A stretch of 64,000 nucleotides of DNA, taken from Watersipora subatra. Its lineage: Eukaryota; Bryozoa; Gymnolaemata; Cheilostomatida; Watersiporidae. The position numbers were made by a program, and so were the translations under genes. The DNA lies in assembly GCF_963576615.1 (NCBI RefSeq), contig NC_088708.1:68096672-68160671 (forward strand). Direction: 5' to 3'. Shown in pieces: positions 27,301 through 37,644 of the stretch; positions within the stretch are counted from its first letter, which is position 1; each line of letters opens with the position of its first letter. The notes beneath the pieces are model-generated. The model saw only the letters and a list, made by a program, of their open reading frames with translations. It had not been told where the DNA came from and searched no databases.

Positions 27301-30300
27301 CAAATTCCAACTATGAGGAGGCTCATATGTTGTGTTGAAGAATCTGAAGCGGAAGACAATATAATACCACTATATACTACAATACCACCAATATAATACC
27401 CTACAGGATGAAAATATTCGTTGGTCATAAAAATTCGCGATTTCGCGAACAGTCAATACCGCGAATTATTAAATTCAGTGAATAATTAGTTTTATTTTTA
27501 ATCACAAGAGATAATAACTACTGCATAAAATTGAAAACTAGTCGCTAGCCTAGTTTTTAATGTAAATACTAAACGTAATTGAGTTTCAAAACATTTTTAA
27601 AATCATTGCCTGAGCTTTGAGCTAACACCATTGGCAATGCATCACATTTATTTACAAAATTATTCGAGGTTGCCACAAGATACGCAGAATGGCGTCATCG
27701 CAAAAATAGCCGCTAGGCAGAAGTACTAAACGGAGCCGAGTTCCAAAACTTCTTTAAAATCATCGCCAGGCTCCGAGCTTTATTGCCATTGCGTCAAACT
27801 TTACAAAATTATTCAAGGTTTTTACAAGTTTTTCGGCATGGCTTCAGCATAGCAAAAAAACTCTCCTAGTCTTTTTACATTAGAATCAACTCCATCAATC
27901 TCTAATACCGAAGTCAAGGACGATCATGATTCTGATCTGGACATTATGGTATGTATTTGATTCGCAGCGCAGATACGTTTTTCCATGATCAACTGCCTTA
28001 GTTAATTCTTTTGTTTAAAAACTGATCGCTTTCATCAAATACTTCAGCTATTGTTTTTGTACTTCCTCAACACTCCTTAATATTATCTTTTTTTTGTTTA
28101 CTGCAGATTGAGAATGAAACAACCTACTCCGATTACGAAAACTAAAGACAAGTAGTAATATTCATCAAGACAGGAATATTGGCAGAGAGGCAACCAGTCA
28201 ACCTAGACCCCTTCATCGACAACAACTCCTTGATATCGCTGTAGCAAACATGATTAAATTATATATTTTATTTCATGTATAGATATATTATAATTTATTA
28301 CAAACTTGAGTGTACAAATAAAATATTTCAAATACAAATAAAATTTTACAAACGATGAATGCAGTAAATATAAACAGTTTAGTCCATATGGCGGTTGTCT
28401 AGCAATAAAATTAAACTGGTACTCTTGATATGTGAATAATAGCGTGTAATGATGCTTTCTGACTAGTTATTTTGGTAATAGCAGCTCTGTCGCAGTCACT
28501 GTCTTGGGTAGGTGTTGCAGGCGATTCTCTCGCTACTACATGGCTGGTAAGGAAGTTATCATCAGAACTCTCCTCGTGGCTTACTATTGCAAAGTTCTGC
28601 CGGTTGGCCAAAGATTTGTGCTCGTAAAGGCGTTTTTGTTCCTTTTTTAAAAACAGATATATTCTTCTCGTAAGTAGCTGCGGTCACTTCAACCTCAATT
28701 TCCAGACCTCCCTGAATGATTAGTGATCTTCTAAGAATGACATCTACCAACCTTGCAATCATTGTTCTTCGGTGTATGATGAAAAATCTCTTTTTCACAC
28801 TAAAACAAATAATGAAGCGGTAGGGATGGAAAAAATTAGTATTGCGTTTTACCGAAGAATCAAAGTAAAATTCAACTAATTTAGTAAATGTAAAAAACTC
28901 ATTACTTACCACAAGTTGTTGGCTTATCAAAGGCATCCAAAGCAATGAGTATTCGTGAAAACCTCTGGACGCAGCAAAAATTGTCTACCGTAGAATAGCA
29001 CGATCGCCTCGCAGTTGTAAGCTAAATACAAACCGGAACACGCGGTGTGCGCAAACGTAGGAATAACTATTACTAGCCGCAATAGAGTTAACTTTTCATA
29101 GAGAGTGGCAGTTTTCAGCCGCGAGTAAATTCATCCGCGAATATGCATGAAAAGACAATTTTCGCGAAATATAACTCCGCGAATAAATTCATCCTGTAGG
29201 GTACTTACCATCATGGCCCTTTCCGTGCTGATCTGCCTCTTCTCCTCCATATCACATTTGTTGCCTAGTAACATTTTTTCAACATCCTCATTGGCATGCT
29301 GTAAGATATACCTTTACTGTTATCAAACAGCAACTAATATCCTATGGCCTCAAAATCTTCCATATACAGTGGAACCTCGACTTACGAAAGTAACTCGTTC
29401 TGGAAGCCTTTTCATAAGTAGAATAATTTACAAGTAAAAACCGATGTTACCAGATAAATTCCGTAATATGTTTCAAGCCTCCACAACGCCCAGATAAAAT
29501 ATCTGCACACATTATAAATACATGTAATGGTTAAAACCTGTAACAGATACATGTTAGAATTATATTGCTACACAGAATGGAAAAAGTAAAAAGCAAAAAA
29601 TGAAAAATCAGAAAAATAACTAATAAAAATTATAAATGATGTTTGTTTACCCTTGACGCTGGCCATCTAGGAAACTAAGCTAAGGAAAGGCTACAGAAAG
29701 TTGGAAGATGACGGCCAGAAGTGGTGAGTGTTGTATTGTTGTTTTGGTCAAAATAAGTGTTTTTAAAAACCCAAGTAGAAAAATGTTACATCGGCATGAA
29801 CTAAAAAACAAATTATACAGAAAATGAATTGGTAGGAACTGAAGTTGTCCCACCATGTATGCGTCATACGATAACTCCAATTCATATAACAAGCGAAAAT
29901 AAAGCACCTGTGAGTTACGAACTTTTGCCTGAAAAAAAAAAATGAGTGAGGTGCATTCCAAGTCGCACACATGAGAAACAAACAGCCAAGACATGGAACT
30001 AACAAACGGGCCAAAGCCCGAAAGGCTTTTCGGCCTATCGTATCTCGAGATATCTTTCAATAGTCCAACAAAATTTCTGCCAAAAGACGTTTCGTAACTT
30101 CAATATTTTCTATGTAGTCTTTTGTAAGTAGATCTTCCATTGTATACACACAAAAACATAACAACATGAATTGGTAAACACAAATAATTTGTGTCTTCCT
30201 AAAGAAATGCTATAAAGAATTACAAATGTAGGGCAACAACAAGTACAGTAAATACAAGCATGCCTTACTAGATAATACCTGCTGCAGGTCACACGTAAAC

Positions 30301-33300
30301 AGTCTCTGGTTGTGTTCCAATTTACATGAGAACTAAATTTAAGTGAACAAATGCCAGTGTTCCTGCTGCAGGTTATTCGTAAGTACGGCACCAGCTAAGC
30401 TCAGAGACAAAAGGAAACGCACCTCGTCTATATTGTGCAACCACTTGGAAATATTTTCAAAAGATCTTTGGTTGGTGACATCGTACACAAGCATAATTCC
30501 CATGGCTCCTCTGTAGTATGATGTGGTAATTGTATGGAACCTCTCCTGTCCAGCTGTATCCCTAGAATGTTCCATGTCTTACAGCTATATATCTCTATAT
30601 CAGAACAAAAGTATTTGCCAACTAGAAACACAATGCAAAAACTGCAAATGCGAGTGGAGTAAAATTAAAATCAATTAAAAAAATTTGCAGATGAACCTTA
30701 TTTAAAAAAATTATTTAATAACAAACATTCTACTGACACAGACTGCTATAACAGGCTACTATAACAAACTGCTATGACAGGCCACTATAACAACCTGCTA
30801 TGACAGGCCACTATAACAACCTGCTATGACAGGCCACTATAACAGGCCACTATAACAACCTGCTATAACAGAATGCTATGACAGGCTGCTGACCCAACAC
30901 TGCATCAAATGCCACACTCCAGCACTAGCAAAAGCTGCGCAATATTACTGGACAGAACTGCTTAAACAGAATGAAACTAAATTTACAACCAATAAATACT
31001 TCGTGACTACCATAACTGATGAAATGTGAGATACAGGGTAAGTAGTAGTTAATTGGGAGCAATGCAAGGCTCTGATATTATAAGCTTTGTGCTAACCATA
31101 TCTGCAGCTTTATCTTCTTTCCATTCATTTCTACAGTTTTTATCTTGAAATCTATTCCTAAAACACAACAAATGTGATAAAATCATCTTGAATTGAAATA
31201 AAAGAATGCACCAGCACCCTGAAATATGCATGAGCAGATGTCGACCTATGCTGCGTGACAACAATTTAATATACACGTATATATGGTATATGAAAATTCT
31301 AATTTTGGCAAGATCCTAAATATAATTACATACATGTATACACACTATTGTTAGATACACTAGTTTCATAAAACACAATAAAGAAAGAGCTCTCAATATA
31401 CTACGTGTAGAGTAAATCTATATATATATATTTTTCAAAGTCCGTGTGTCCGAAATCCGGCAATAGATCTTAAAAGAAATGTTCCACATCAAAGAGGATT
31501 CAATCTCGGACCAAGCCATTCACAAGTCATGCGCCTAACCCACTGAACTATGGAAGTCAAATTGCTAACCTGCCAATATACTGCGATATATCAGAGCAAT
31601 ACCTAACTGCTTTACGTATGACGCGGGTCATAGCATAACGTCACGAGAAGCTGTTCGCTCACATTATTAAACTGCCTAATAGCAAAACTCTCACTAGTTC
31701 TCATTGTTTATAAGACAAAAAACTTTACTCATGATATGTAGTTTGAAAGTTAGAATGGCAAATGTTGTAATATGTTAATTACAAATCAATTTTCTGTCCA
31801 AATACTCTTCTATTACACGGGCAACGCCGGGTGGCACAGCTAACTATGCCATAATAGAAAATATAGGAAGAACACAAGTGTTAGTCAATTCACTACAAAT
31901 CTGTTTTAAATAGAACTGCTCTTATCATATGATAACATACTATATACATGCAAATATATATATAGTATGTTATCGCCTGATAAGAACAGTTCTATTTACT
32001 AGAAATTCCCCTGTCATACAGCCCACGACCAAAGTGATAATGGACAAAGAAAGGGTACTGCCAGTTGAGAAATGCAATATTAGTAGTCAAATGACACTAC
32101 AGTGCAATATGAGAACCGCAATGGTAGCTGTAATGTACTGGGTGTTATTATGTACAACAAACAGCAATAATGAGAGGAAAAGATTATATGTTTATATATC
32201 TCCACCGCAATAGGAGAAATGCAATATTAGAAGTAAAATGGCAAGCTGCTGTGTAATATTGACAGACTGGGGGGGGGGCTGTATATCATTGGTCATAGCA
32301 ACCAATATCAAGTTGCGATATTTATCTAGACTTCTGTATTTATATCTAAAAATTATGCTGAAATTAAACATCCAAACAGACTTTAGCTGGTTGTCATAGA
32401 AATACATGTATATCTATAAGAAAATGTAGGCCTATTACTTAATTTTGCAGATATTAAAACGGCTTGGCAGTACCGCGATATTGGAAACAGCCGCAGTATC
32501 ATCAACAAAATCTTTAGAAAAATAATAACAGTAACATATTGCACACCATTGGTCACTATATACTTCGATCTTGTAGATTCGAATGATTATTCTTACAACT
32601 AAATCTTATAATAATGTTATAAAATCAAATAATTATTCTTACAACTAAATTTTGTAATGATTTTATAAGAATCGTTAGACAAATATTATCGTCATTTCCT
32701 TTACTTTCACTGCTGTGGACATCAGTTGGAATACCAAAGTACTCATTATAAGTGTCCAACATGTCAGAAAAGAAATGATTATTTTTCAGTACTACGTTTG
32801 TTACAGAAACCTTCGGCAATTGGACAATGCCATAGACTGGTGAAATGTGCACATTTTTGTGTGTGAAATTCGCACGCCTTAATGGTTCTACTCTCTGTCG
32901 CACAGCCTTATCGGCGTTTTGTTGGCCAGTTTTAATTTTGATTAAAAAGTGTTTGTCAAGTTTTAATGGCGATTTTAGGGCAAAATAATCTGTCTATTTA
33001 TGTATAATCCGATGAGATGGGTTAGTTTTAGGATATTGCATCAACTTTTCAAAGACTTGGTAACATATTTAAATAGGTTTATATGTGTTTTGTATTTTTA
33101 CTATACTTAGACAACTCTACACAAAAATGGTTACATTTTTTGATGGGATTTCGGTACAAGGGTTTGGTAACGGTCGTTGGCAGATAATTTTTCGGGAGTT
33201 GTGTGCGCATATGCATTTATCATAAACCTCCAAACAATCGCTTCGCTCGTGTTTGGTCGTGGGAAAACAAACGATATATGTTGTATATGTTAAAGGTTGA

Positions 33301-36300
33301 CTTGCAACAAAATTCACATTACAGGTATTTGGTATCAAAATGTTCACTATGTTTTACTCTGCTGCGTTGTAGGTTCAAAATATGTAGAAATGTGATTACA
33401 AGATCTTAAAAGCTAAAAAACAAATTTCTAAACGCAGCCGGCGTTTAGAAAACGCCGTAGATTGGAATTCATTTCCAAAACGGCTCAAATGGGACATAGT
33501 TAATAAGATGGCTTGCATTTACACTTCTATGCAACCCCATTAGTCGAAATATTTTCACAAATATACTTCACAAAAGCACCTGTGTTCTTCCTCTTATTAT
33601 GGTATTATTTACTCTACACGTAGTATATTGAGAGCTCTTTCTTTATTGTGCTTTATGAAACTAGTGTTTGTAACAATAGTGTATATATATATTTACATAC
33701 ATGTATATAGTTATATTTAGTATCTTACCAACAATAGAAGCTACAAGACTACAAAAAACAAATGTAATATATATATATATATAGTGCTGTTCTTAATAAT
33801 GGGACGCCTCAATGATTTGAGCATACGCATGCATACATAATTTCACCATAGCACGTGTATTTTTCTTACATTACCACATCACAACAATATATTTAAAGAA
33901 AAAGCTTGTATATACCTCTTTCGTTTGGTATACAAAAACTTGCATATATGCTAAACGGAAAAAAATCGGGCATAAAAACTAATAGATGTACTTTTTACGT
34001 AAATATTCTGATTTGATAACACAACTTAAGTGACCGTAGCAGTTTTAAAAACAGCTCTCGTATGCCAAAAGAAATGACTAAGTCAGAACAAAATCTATTG
34101 TAGGTTGGTGGCCCTGAAGAAGGTCGTTGGGGTATGTTTCTGGCAGCACTAGTACTTACCGTAAAAAATCTAATTGAACGCCACATCTATTTGAAAGCCA
34201 CCTCCAATTGACTGCCACCCTGAGAAAAAGGTTGAAAAGTAGACCGCCACTCTCCCATTGAACGCCACTTCCATTTGACTGCCACTTTGACATTATTTGA
34301 TCTTTCCGACCCATATTATCAACTGATCAGTAAAAAAGTGTACACAAAATCGTATTAATAATGAATCATTTATATCAATAACAGTTAATTCTCTCGATGT
34401 CCAATTCCAAAACTTTTTCGTTTTTGTCCTTAAAACTTTGAAAGCAACACCGTAGCAATAATCAATAACGGTATTAAGCTAGTAGTAGCTCTCTGTTTAA
34501 TGCAGTCTTTCTACTTCGAAGTAACCTACATATATAAACAACGGCTTAAATTTACGATGGTAGATGAACTTTCAAAGCAGCGCTTCAGAAATAATTAGTC
34601 TCAGGCTAGTAGTGGTTCCTTGTTTAACGCGGTCCTTATGCTTCGAAGTACATGTACATATATATAAAAATGGTTTAAATTTATGATGGTAGATGGAACT
34701 TGGAAAGCAACGCCATAGAAATAACTACTAACTATCTCAGGCTAAAAATCGTTCCTTGTTTAACGTGGTTCTAATATTTCAAAGGACATGCATATGAAAA
34801 CCGGCTCGCAAGTTTTGGACCAAAGGTTATACATTTAGCAAGCAAACTTTTAGCACTACATCAATGCTAAATGCAGCACGTGAAAGTTTTGCTCTGCCAA
34901 AAAAAATGTTTGGATGCTAATACTGACTAGTTCAGCAGTGCAGAAGAATAATTGAAGCTAGAAGATATTGTGGAAAGTATTGGACAACTTGAAGATGTTC
35001 ATTCCATCGAAAGTAACAATGAGAACGCAGCTATCCGAGCAATCAATAGAAATATTTTTTGTTTTAAAAATGTTAATTTTTGTTTCTTCATGTAATATAA
35101 GTGTGGTTCATTTATGTCACTTGTTCATGAATATATATATTTGTATCATGTAATAGATTAATGTTGTATAACTTATAAATATGCATATTTATAGCATGTT
35201 ATTTAATAGCATTTTGTGGCTATCATAACATGGCTTACAATGGATCGATGCTCATAACTCCACTTCTATTGCACATAAAAAGCTAGTTGTGGCTGCAAAC
35301 TGTAGCAAACATATCAGTGAGTGTAATGAGCTTTTACGCAAGATTGTTAAATATAAACATAAAATAAAAATATGTCTTCAACCTTGAAATAAAATAAAAA
35401 TTGAAAATGTCAACAAATTGCAAAGATGGACACAGGCGATATCATCGCAGGTCAATTGCAAGCGATAGATATCAACTGGTAGAGATATTTCTCGGTTTCT
35501 TGGTGGATATTTATTAAGAGGTCTTTGACAAACATTGACATGTTAGAGGTAAGTTAGCCTATTTTATGCATTCAAAATGTTTAATATCAGTCCACCAGAA
35601 AAAGAGGGCAAAATATAGATGACATTCGCTTCGCCGGTAATAGGGCTAAAATAATTTTCCGAAAATTCTGATAAGCTATTTGGAAAATACACTGCCAGCC
35701 TCTATTTGAACCGCCGCCTCCAATTGGCCGCCATCATAAAGGAAGGGTTGAAAAATAGAGCGCCATAGCGTTCAATTAGAGGTTTTACGGTAGTTGGCAT
35801 TCCTTTTCTTTTAATGACTGCCCTGCAGCAATGGGGCATACTTTCCATAGATATTCTTTTGTCACCACTCTGTGCCATGCCTTGATGCTACATGCAATCA
35901 AACTGACTTTAGAGGTTGGTTTGTCTTTGGATATTAAGAATCCAACCATCTGCCATAAGTTCTTTACTGGATTAAGATTTGGTGATCGTGCCGGCCTAAC
36001 ACTCGTGCCGGCTTAACACTTTGATGTTGTGATCTTTGAACCAACTTTTAATGACTTTTGGAGTGTGGCAAAGCGCATTATCTTGTTGAAACAACCTGTC
36101 TTCTTGGAACGAATTTCTTGCAGATGGAACAATTTTGTTTTCCGGCACTTCACCATACATTTTTGCATTCATGGTTTCCTCAACCACATGCAAATATCCT
36201 GGACCACTGGTAGCAAAACAGCCTCATATCATTACAGAGGTTGCATGCTTTATGGTTTGGAGAATGCAGTTTGGCTGGTATTCCTCACCTGGTCTTCCAC

Positions 36301-37644
36301 GACCAAAATTGTTGCCGCTGCGGTTTTGTATAGTGAAAGTGCTCTCATCACTAAACAGTACTCTTGCAAATGTGATTTAGTCTGAAACTGATGGTTTTTT
36401 GCCCAAAGCAATCTTGCTTTCCTCTGGAGCTGTCTCAAGAATTGTTTTCGTTTTGCTTTGCAGCCATAGAGACCATTTCTAAGAACGATTTTACAGATCT
36501 GTACAGGTGAATTTTGATGGCACACTTCTTACTGCCGAGATGTTTCTTCATCGTAGCAGTGTGTTACTGACAACTGTTGTTACATTCTCGCACATTTATA
36601 GCACCAAGTCATGTCTATGTGTAGCACATACTACCATCGGCATTGTTCTTCAACTGGATTTACCAAACTTGACAGCATAGAGAAAATTTCACTAATACAA
36701 AGAGGAAAAAGGAGAAAAAACCGGATTATTTCAGTTAATATGATCATGATTGGTTTTCAGTCTTACTAAAAACCTCATCAACTAATCTCAGTCAATTTTA
36801 AACCAGATAGAAGAGGAGAATGAGCTTTTTTTGCTGATACATAAATTTGATGAGGCATTACTATGAGAACATTTCAGAAATAGCGGCCAAAGTTTAAAGC
36901 ACAATTTTGCATGGAAAAACAGAAGAGTTTCATTATTTAAGAACAGCACTGCATACATACAATGTATATAAATTAGTAGAGAATTAGATAAAACACTTAT
37001 TTTGGTTAGATACTGTCAGTTTTGTGCTTGCACAGTCATCAGGCTGTAGATCTCAACCTAGAGTTGAGATCTACAGCCTGATGACTGCATGAAAGCCTGA
37101 TGACTGCACGAAAGCCTGATGAAGCACGAAACTGTCAGTAGCTAACCAAGATAAGCAAACTATCTAACTCTCTACAAATTTATACTGCTCCATTTTACGT
37201 TGAGCACTGATTTTATTTCTACTTATGATAAATTTCAATATATATATTGAAATTATCATATCATCACAATTATATTGAAATATATATTGAAATATACAGT
37301 ATTTATAATGTTACATCTTAGTCTAATATATTTACAAGCACAAATCATCCATTACCTTCAGAGTAATTCTTAAAACAGAGGTAGTAAGAAGTGGTCAGTG
37401 GAAAAGAGTAACCTATAGTAAATATAAAGGTGGTGTTGAAGAGTTACCTATAGTAGATATAAAGGTGGTGTTGAAGAGTTACCTATAGTAGATATAAAGG
37501 TGGTGTTGAAGAGTTACCTATAGTAGATATAAAGGTGGTGTTGAAGGCATCATCAGAAAATCTAAAAAGAAGTGCAGTTTTGCCAACGCCTGAGTCCCCA
37601 ATAAGCAACAATTTAAAGAGTAAATCGTATGTTTTCTTTGCCAT
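18391..37644 (-). CDS. RAB10: Rab10 small GTPase
   Basis: A membrane-traffic GTPase acting at the trans-Golgi, recycling endosome and ER. Coding exons on the minus strand are 37644-37518, 31157-31097, 30561-30423, 29298-29209, 23163-23053 and 18471-18391. They total 609 nt and 202 aa, against 200 in human. The N-terminus [19 protein letters not shown] is Rab10-specific. P-loop GDSGVGKT is at 16-23, switch [13 protein letters not shown] at about 36-47, DTAGQE at 64-69 with Gln68, NKCD at 122-125 and ETSAK at 150-154. It ends in a double cysteine (201-202) for geranylgeranylation. Ala24 replaces the usual Cys after GKT. The sequence TTTTCAG just before the ATG suggests a 5' untranslated intron, with its first exon near the DCTN2 promoter. 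Introns 1, 4 and 5 are large (about 6.4, 6.0 and 4.6 kb) and full of transposons. Exon 6 is short and low in identity; it is supported by phase, acceptor and the KKCC stop. Confidence 0.95.
18690..19123 (-). mobile_element. Helitron-like body fragments, inverted; resumes after the inserted element at 19942-20160
   Basis: The phrase CATTCTAACTTTTAAACTTC-ATATCATGA, seen here and again near 19085-20055, is the reverse complement of the 3' body of the Helitron-like copies at 14.4-15.3, 21.1-22.2 and 31.4-31.8 kb. At least two diverged tandem pieces are visible. One is split by the element at 19125-19939. Confidence 0.45.
19125..19939. mobile_element. Tc1/mariner-type MITE with TA target duplication
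   Basis: The 815-bp element begins CAGAACCTCCCCTACTTACG and ends as the inverted match (CGTAAGTTGGGGAGCGTCTG). It is flanked by TA on both sides. It interrupts the Helitron-like phrase between CATTCCAAC and CATATCATGAG. Short open frames inside show no transposase motif. Confidence 0.75.
20916..21197. mobile_element. inverted pair of tRNA-like SINE heads
   Basis: On the plus strand, GTGGCTCAGTGGTAGAGC at about 20920 with GAGTTCATATCC downstream mimics tRNA box A and box B. On the minus strand, 21197-21128 gives a second degenerate head with GAGTTCAAATCC. Their tails meet near 21055-21070 around ACATGTATATACAT. Neither folds into an intact tRNA gene. The plus-strand body contains the palindrome AGATCTTAAGATCT. 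Confidence 0.5.
21060..22167 (+). mobile_element. Helitron-like non-autonomous element, copy 2 (Rab10 intron 5)
   Basis: It shares with copy 1 the block around TTATTATTAATCCAGCATG and the 3' end AAACCGGGCATTCTGCTAG, followed by T. A segment starting CAGTGCACCCTCGGGTTACG at 21296 resembles a mariner-MITE terminus; no matching second end was found. The left boundary is uncertain because it merges with the tRNA-like pair. Confidence 0.45.
22472..22975. mobile_element. hAT-like MITE, probably nested or duplicated left ends
   Basis: The right end is ATCGTGCAGCACTAG. Matching inverted left ends occur twice, CTAGTGCTGTGCCGATATTG at 22767 and CTAGGTGGTGCTGTGCGATA at 22473. CAGTGCTGCACGATA-like termini are typical of hAT elements in animals. 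The inner pair delimits about 206 bp and the outer pair about 500 bp. No transposase was seen. Confidence 0.55.
24200..24505 (+). repeat. 30-bp minisatellite, about 10 copies (Rab10 intron 4)
   Basis: The consensus AAACCAAGACTGGTAAACAG-TCTATTCTAT is repeated. Because 30 is a multiple of 3, it leaves a plus-strand open frame of a ten-residue repeat. This looks like a by-product, not a gene. Confidence 0.85.
24743..25625. mobile_element. TA-flanked MITE, copy 1 of the GCTCCTA family
   Basis: Terminal inverted repeats CAGTAGAGGCTCCTATAA and CAGTAAGCGCCCCTACAA (reverse complement of the right end) bound 883 bp with TA on both sides. Subterminal sequence carries repeated AACGTAAATTCC motifs. A related copy lies at 62003-62830. 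Confidence 0.75.
26027..26100. repeat. 14-bp minisatellite, 5 copies
   Basis: The unit TATATACAGTGTAC is repeated perfectly and directly abuts the MITE at 26107. Confidence 0.85.
26107..26504. mobile_element. 398-bp MITE with near-perfect inverted ends and TA duplication
   Basis: It begins CCGTACTTTTCGGACTA and ends TAGTCCGAAAAGTACGG, an exact inverted match of 17 bp, flanked by TA. Subterminal GCGGCTTATATAAGGG motifs are also inverted. It is non-autonomous; the short frame inside is not a transposase. Confidence 0.85.
27399..29201. mobile_element. 1.8-kb TA-flanked DNA transposon beside the Rab10 exon 4 donor
   Basis: Terminal inverted repeats CCCTACAGGATGAA and TTCATCCTGTAGGG are perfect over 14 bp, with more TTCGCGAATA motifs inside, and TA flanks both ends. 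A possible plus-strand exon pair (DHDSDLDIM, then [12 protein letters not shown] and stop after a CTGCAG acceptor near 28106) and minus-strand frames near 28.4-28.9 kb are present. I cannot assign a family. The right end stops at 29201, with TA at 29202-29203 inside the intron 4 donor region. Confidence 0.8.
29366..30110. mobile_element. degenerate mariner-type MITE
   Basis: The left end CAGTGGAACCTCGACTTACG is a standard start for this type of element. The right end is poorly preserved (GTTTCGTAACTTCAATATTT). It lies in intron 3 of Rab10, just outside exon 4. Boundaries are approximate. Confidence 0.35.
30733..30890. repeat. ACTATAACAACCTGCTATGACAGGCC-type minisatellite
   Basis: About seven degenerate copies of a roughly 26-bp unit (CTGCTATGACAGGCC with ACTATAACAA) lie in Rab10 intron 2. 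Confidence 0.7.
31417..31843 (+). mobile_element. Helitron-like non-autonomous element, copy 3 (Rab10 intron 1)
   Basis: It starts TCTATATATATATATTTTTC, as expected for a 5' TC, and ends GGGTGGCACAGCTAA, a CTRR-type end. It carries a reverse tRNA-like module at 31494-31555 (TAGTTCAGTGG, GATTGAATCC). It is shorter than copies 1 and 2, probably through internal deletion. Confidence 0.55.
31908..31997. repeat. foldback palindrome, 39-bp arms
   Basis: The arms are AAATAGAACTGCTCTTATCA... and its inverted match ending ...TGATAAGAACAGTTCTATTT, with about four mismatches and a loop of about a dozen bases. It directly abuts the 1.26-kb dispersed repeat at 32003. Confidence 0.75.
32003..33264 (+). 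mobile_element. 1.26-kb dispersed repeat, copy A (Rab10 intron 1)
   Basis: It is highly similar to 41968-43255 over its whole length, starting AAATTCCCCTGTCAT and ending TTTGGTCGTGGGA. Near-terminal inverted repeats CCCACGACCAAA (32022) and TTTGGTCGTGGG (33252) suggest a DNA transposon. A poly-G run sits in the middle. No coding frame looks genuine. Just after it, 33291-33480 is a partial copy of the foldback element found at 58872-59748. Confidence 0.7.
33995..36525 (-). pseudogene. Tc1-family transposase remnant
   Basis: Minus-strand pieces show Tc1 DDE-domain landmarks: AKNHQFQTK, then [17 protein letters not shown] containing the second catalytic Asp, then [11 protein letters not shown]. 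In functional relatives the last motif is IENLW with the catalytic Glu; here it is Lys (codon 35964-35962). The frame shifts between the pieces, and the C-terminal part is separated by the 1.6-kb inserted element. It cannot encode an active enzyme. Confidence 0.8.
34159..35790. mobile_element. 1.63-kb TA-flanked transposon nested in the Tc1 copy
   Basis: The ends CCGTAAAAAATCTAATTGAA and, inverted, CCGTAAAACCTCTAATTGAA are flanked by TA at 34157 and 35791. Subterminal tandem motifs (TTGAACGCCAC, TTTGACTGCCAC) appear at both ends in inverted orientation. Inside, about 34430-34800 holds three diverged ~120-bp tandem copies. No intact transposase was found. Confidence 0.85.
36964..37186. ncRNA. 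palindrome made of degenerate hammerhead ribozyme units
   Basis: Two arms meet near 37057. The minus-strand arm (37045-37008) reads CTGATGA, then CTGTGC-AA-GCAC, then AAAA where GAAA is expected, then CTGACAG-TA. The plus-strand arm has three CTGATGA cores (near 37078, 37097, 37116), each followed within a few bases by GAAA. The last continues CTG-T-CAG-TA-GCT, so stem III and the GTA cleavage triplet are kept and stem I is AGC/GCT. Stem II is shortened in the plus arm. This is the layout of Penelope-like or retrozyme hammerheads, here probably mostly inactive. Confidence 0.55.
37405..37545 (-). repeat. 35-bp minisatellite built from the Rab10 exon 1 splice-donor junction
   Basis: Four copies start at 37411, 37446, 37481 and 37516 (plus-strand ACCTATAGTA), exactly 35 bp apart. 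Each contains, in gene sense, the last ~24 nt of exon 1 and the donor ATAG|GTAACT. Only the promoter-proximal copy (donor at 37517) keeps the reading frame; reading on through it meets TAG in the next copy. Confidence 0.9.

Larger units (their letters stand above)
33783..36951 (-). mobile_element. Tc1-like transposon, decayed, split by a second element
   Basis: The ends TAGTGCTGTTCTTAATAAT and, inverted, CAGTGCTGTTCTTAAATAAT bound the element. Without the insert at 34159-35790 it is about 1.5 kb, the normal Tc1 length. Transposase pieces read on the minus strand. It lies in Rab10 intron 1, in the same orientation as the gene. Confidence 0.85.

Noticed and set aside
28562-28945. 127-residue minus-strand frame inside the 1.8-kb transposon
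   Set aside because: Could be a transposon protein remnant, but no motif of any transposase is visible; left as part of the element.
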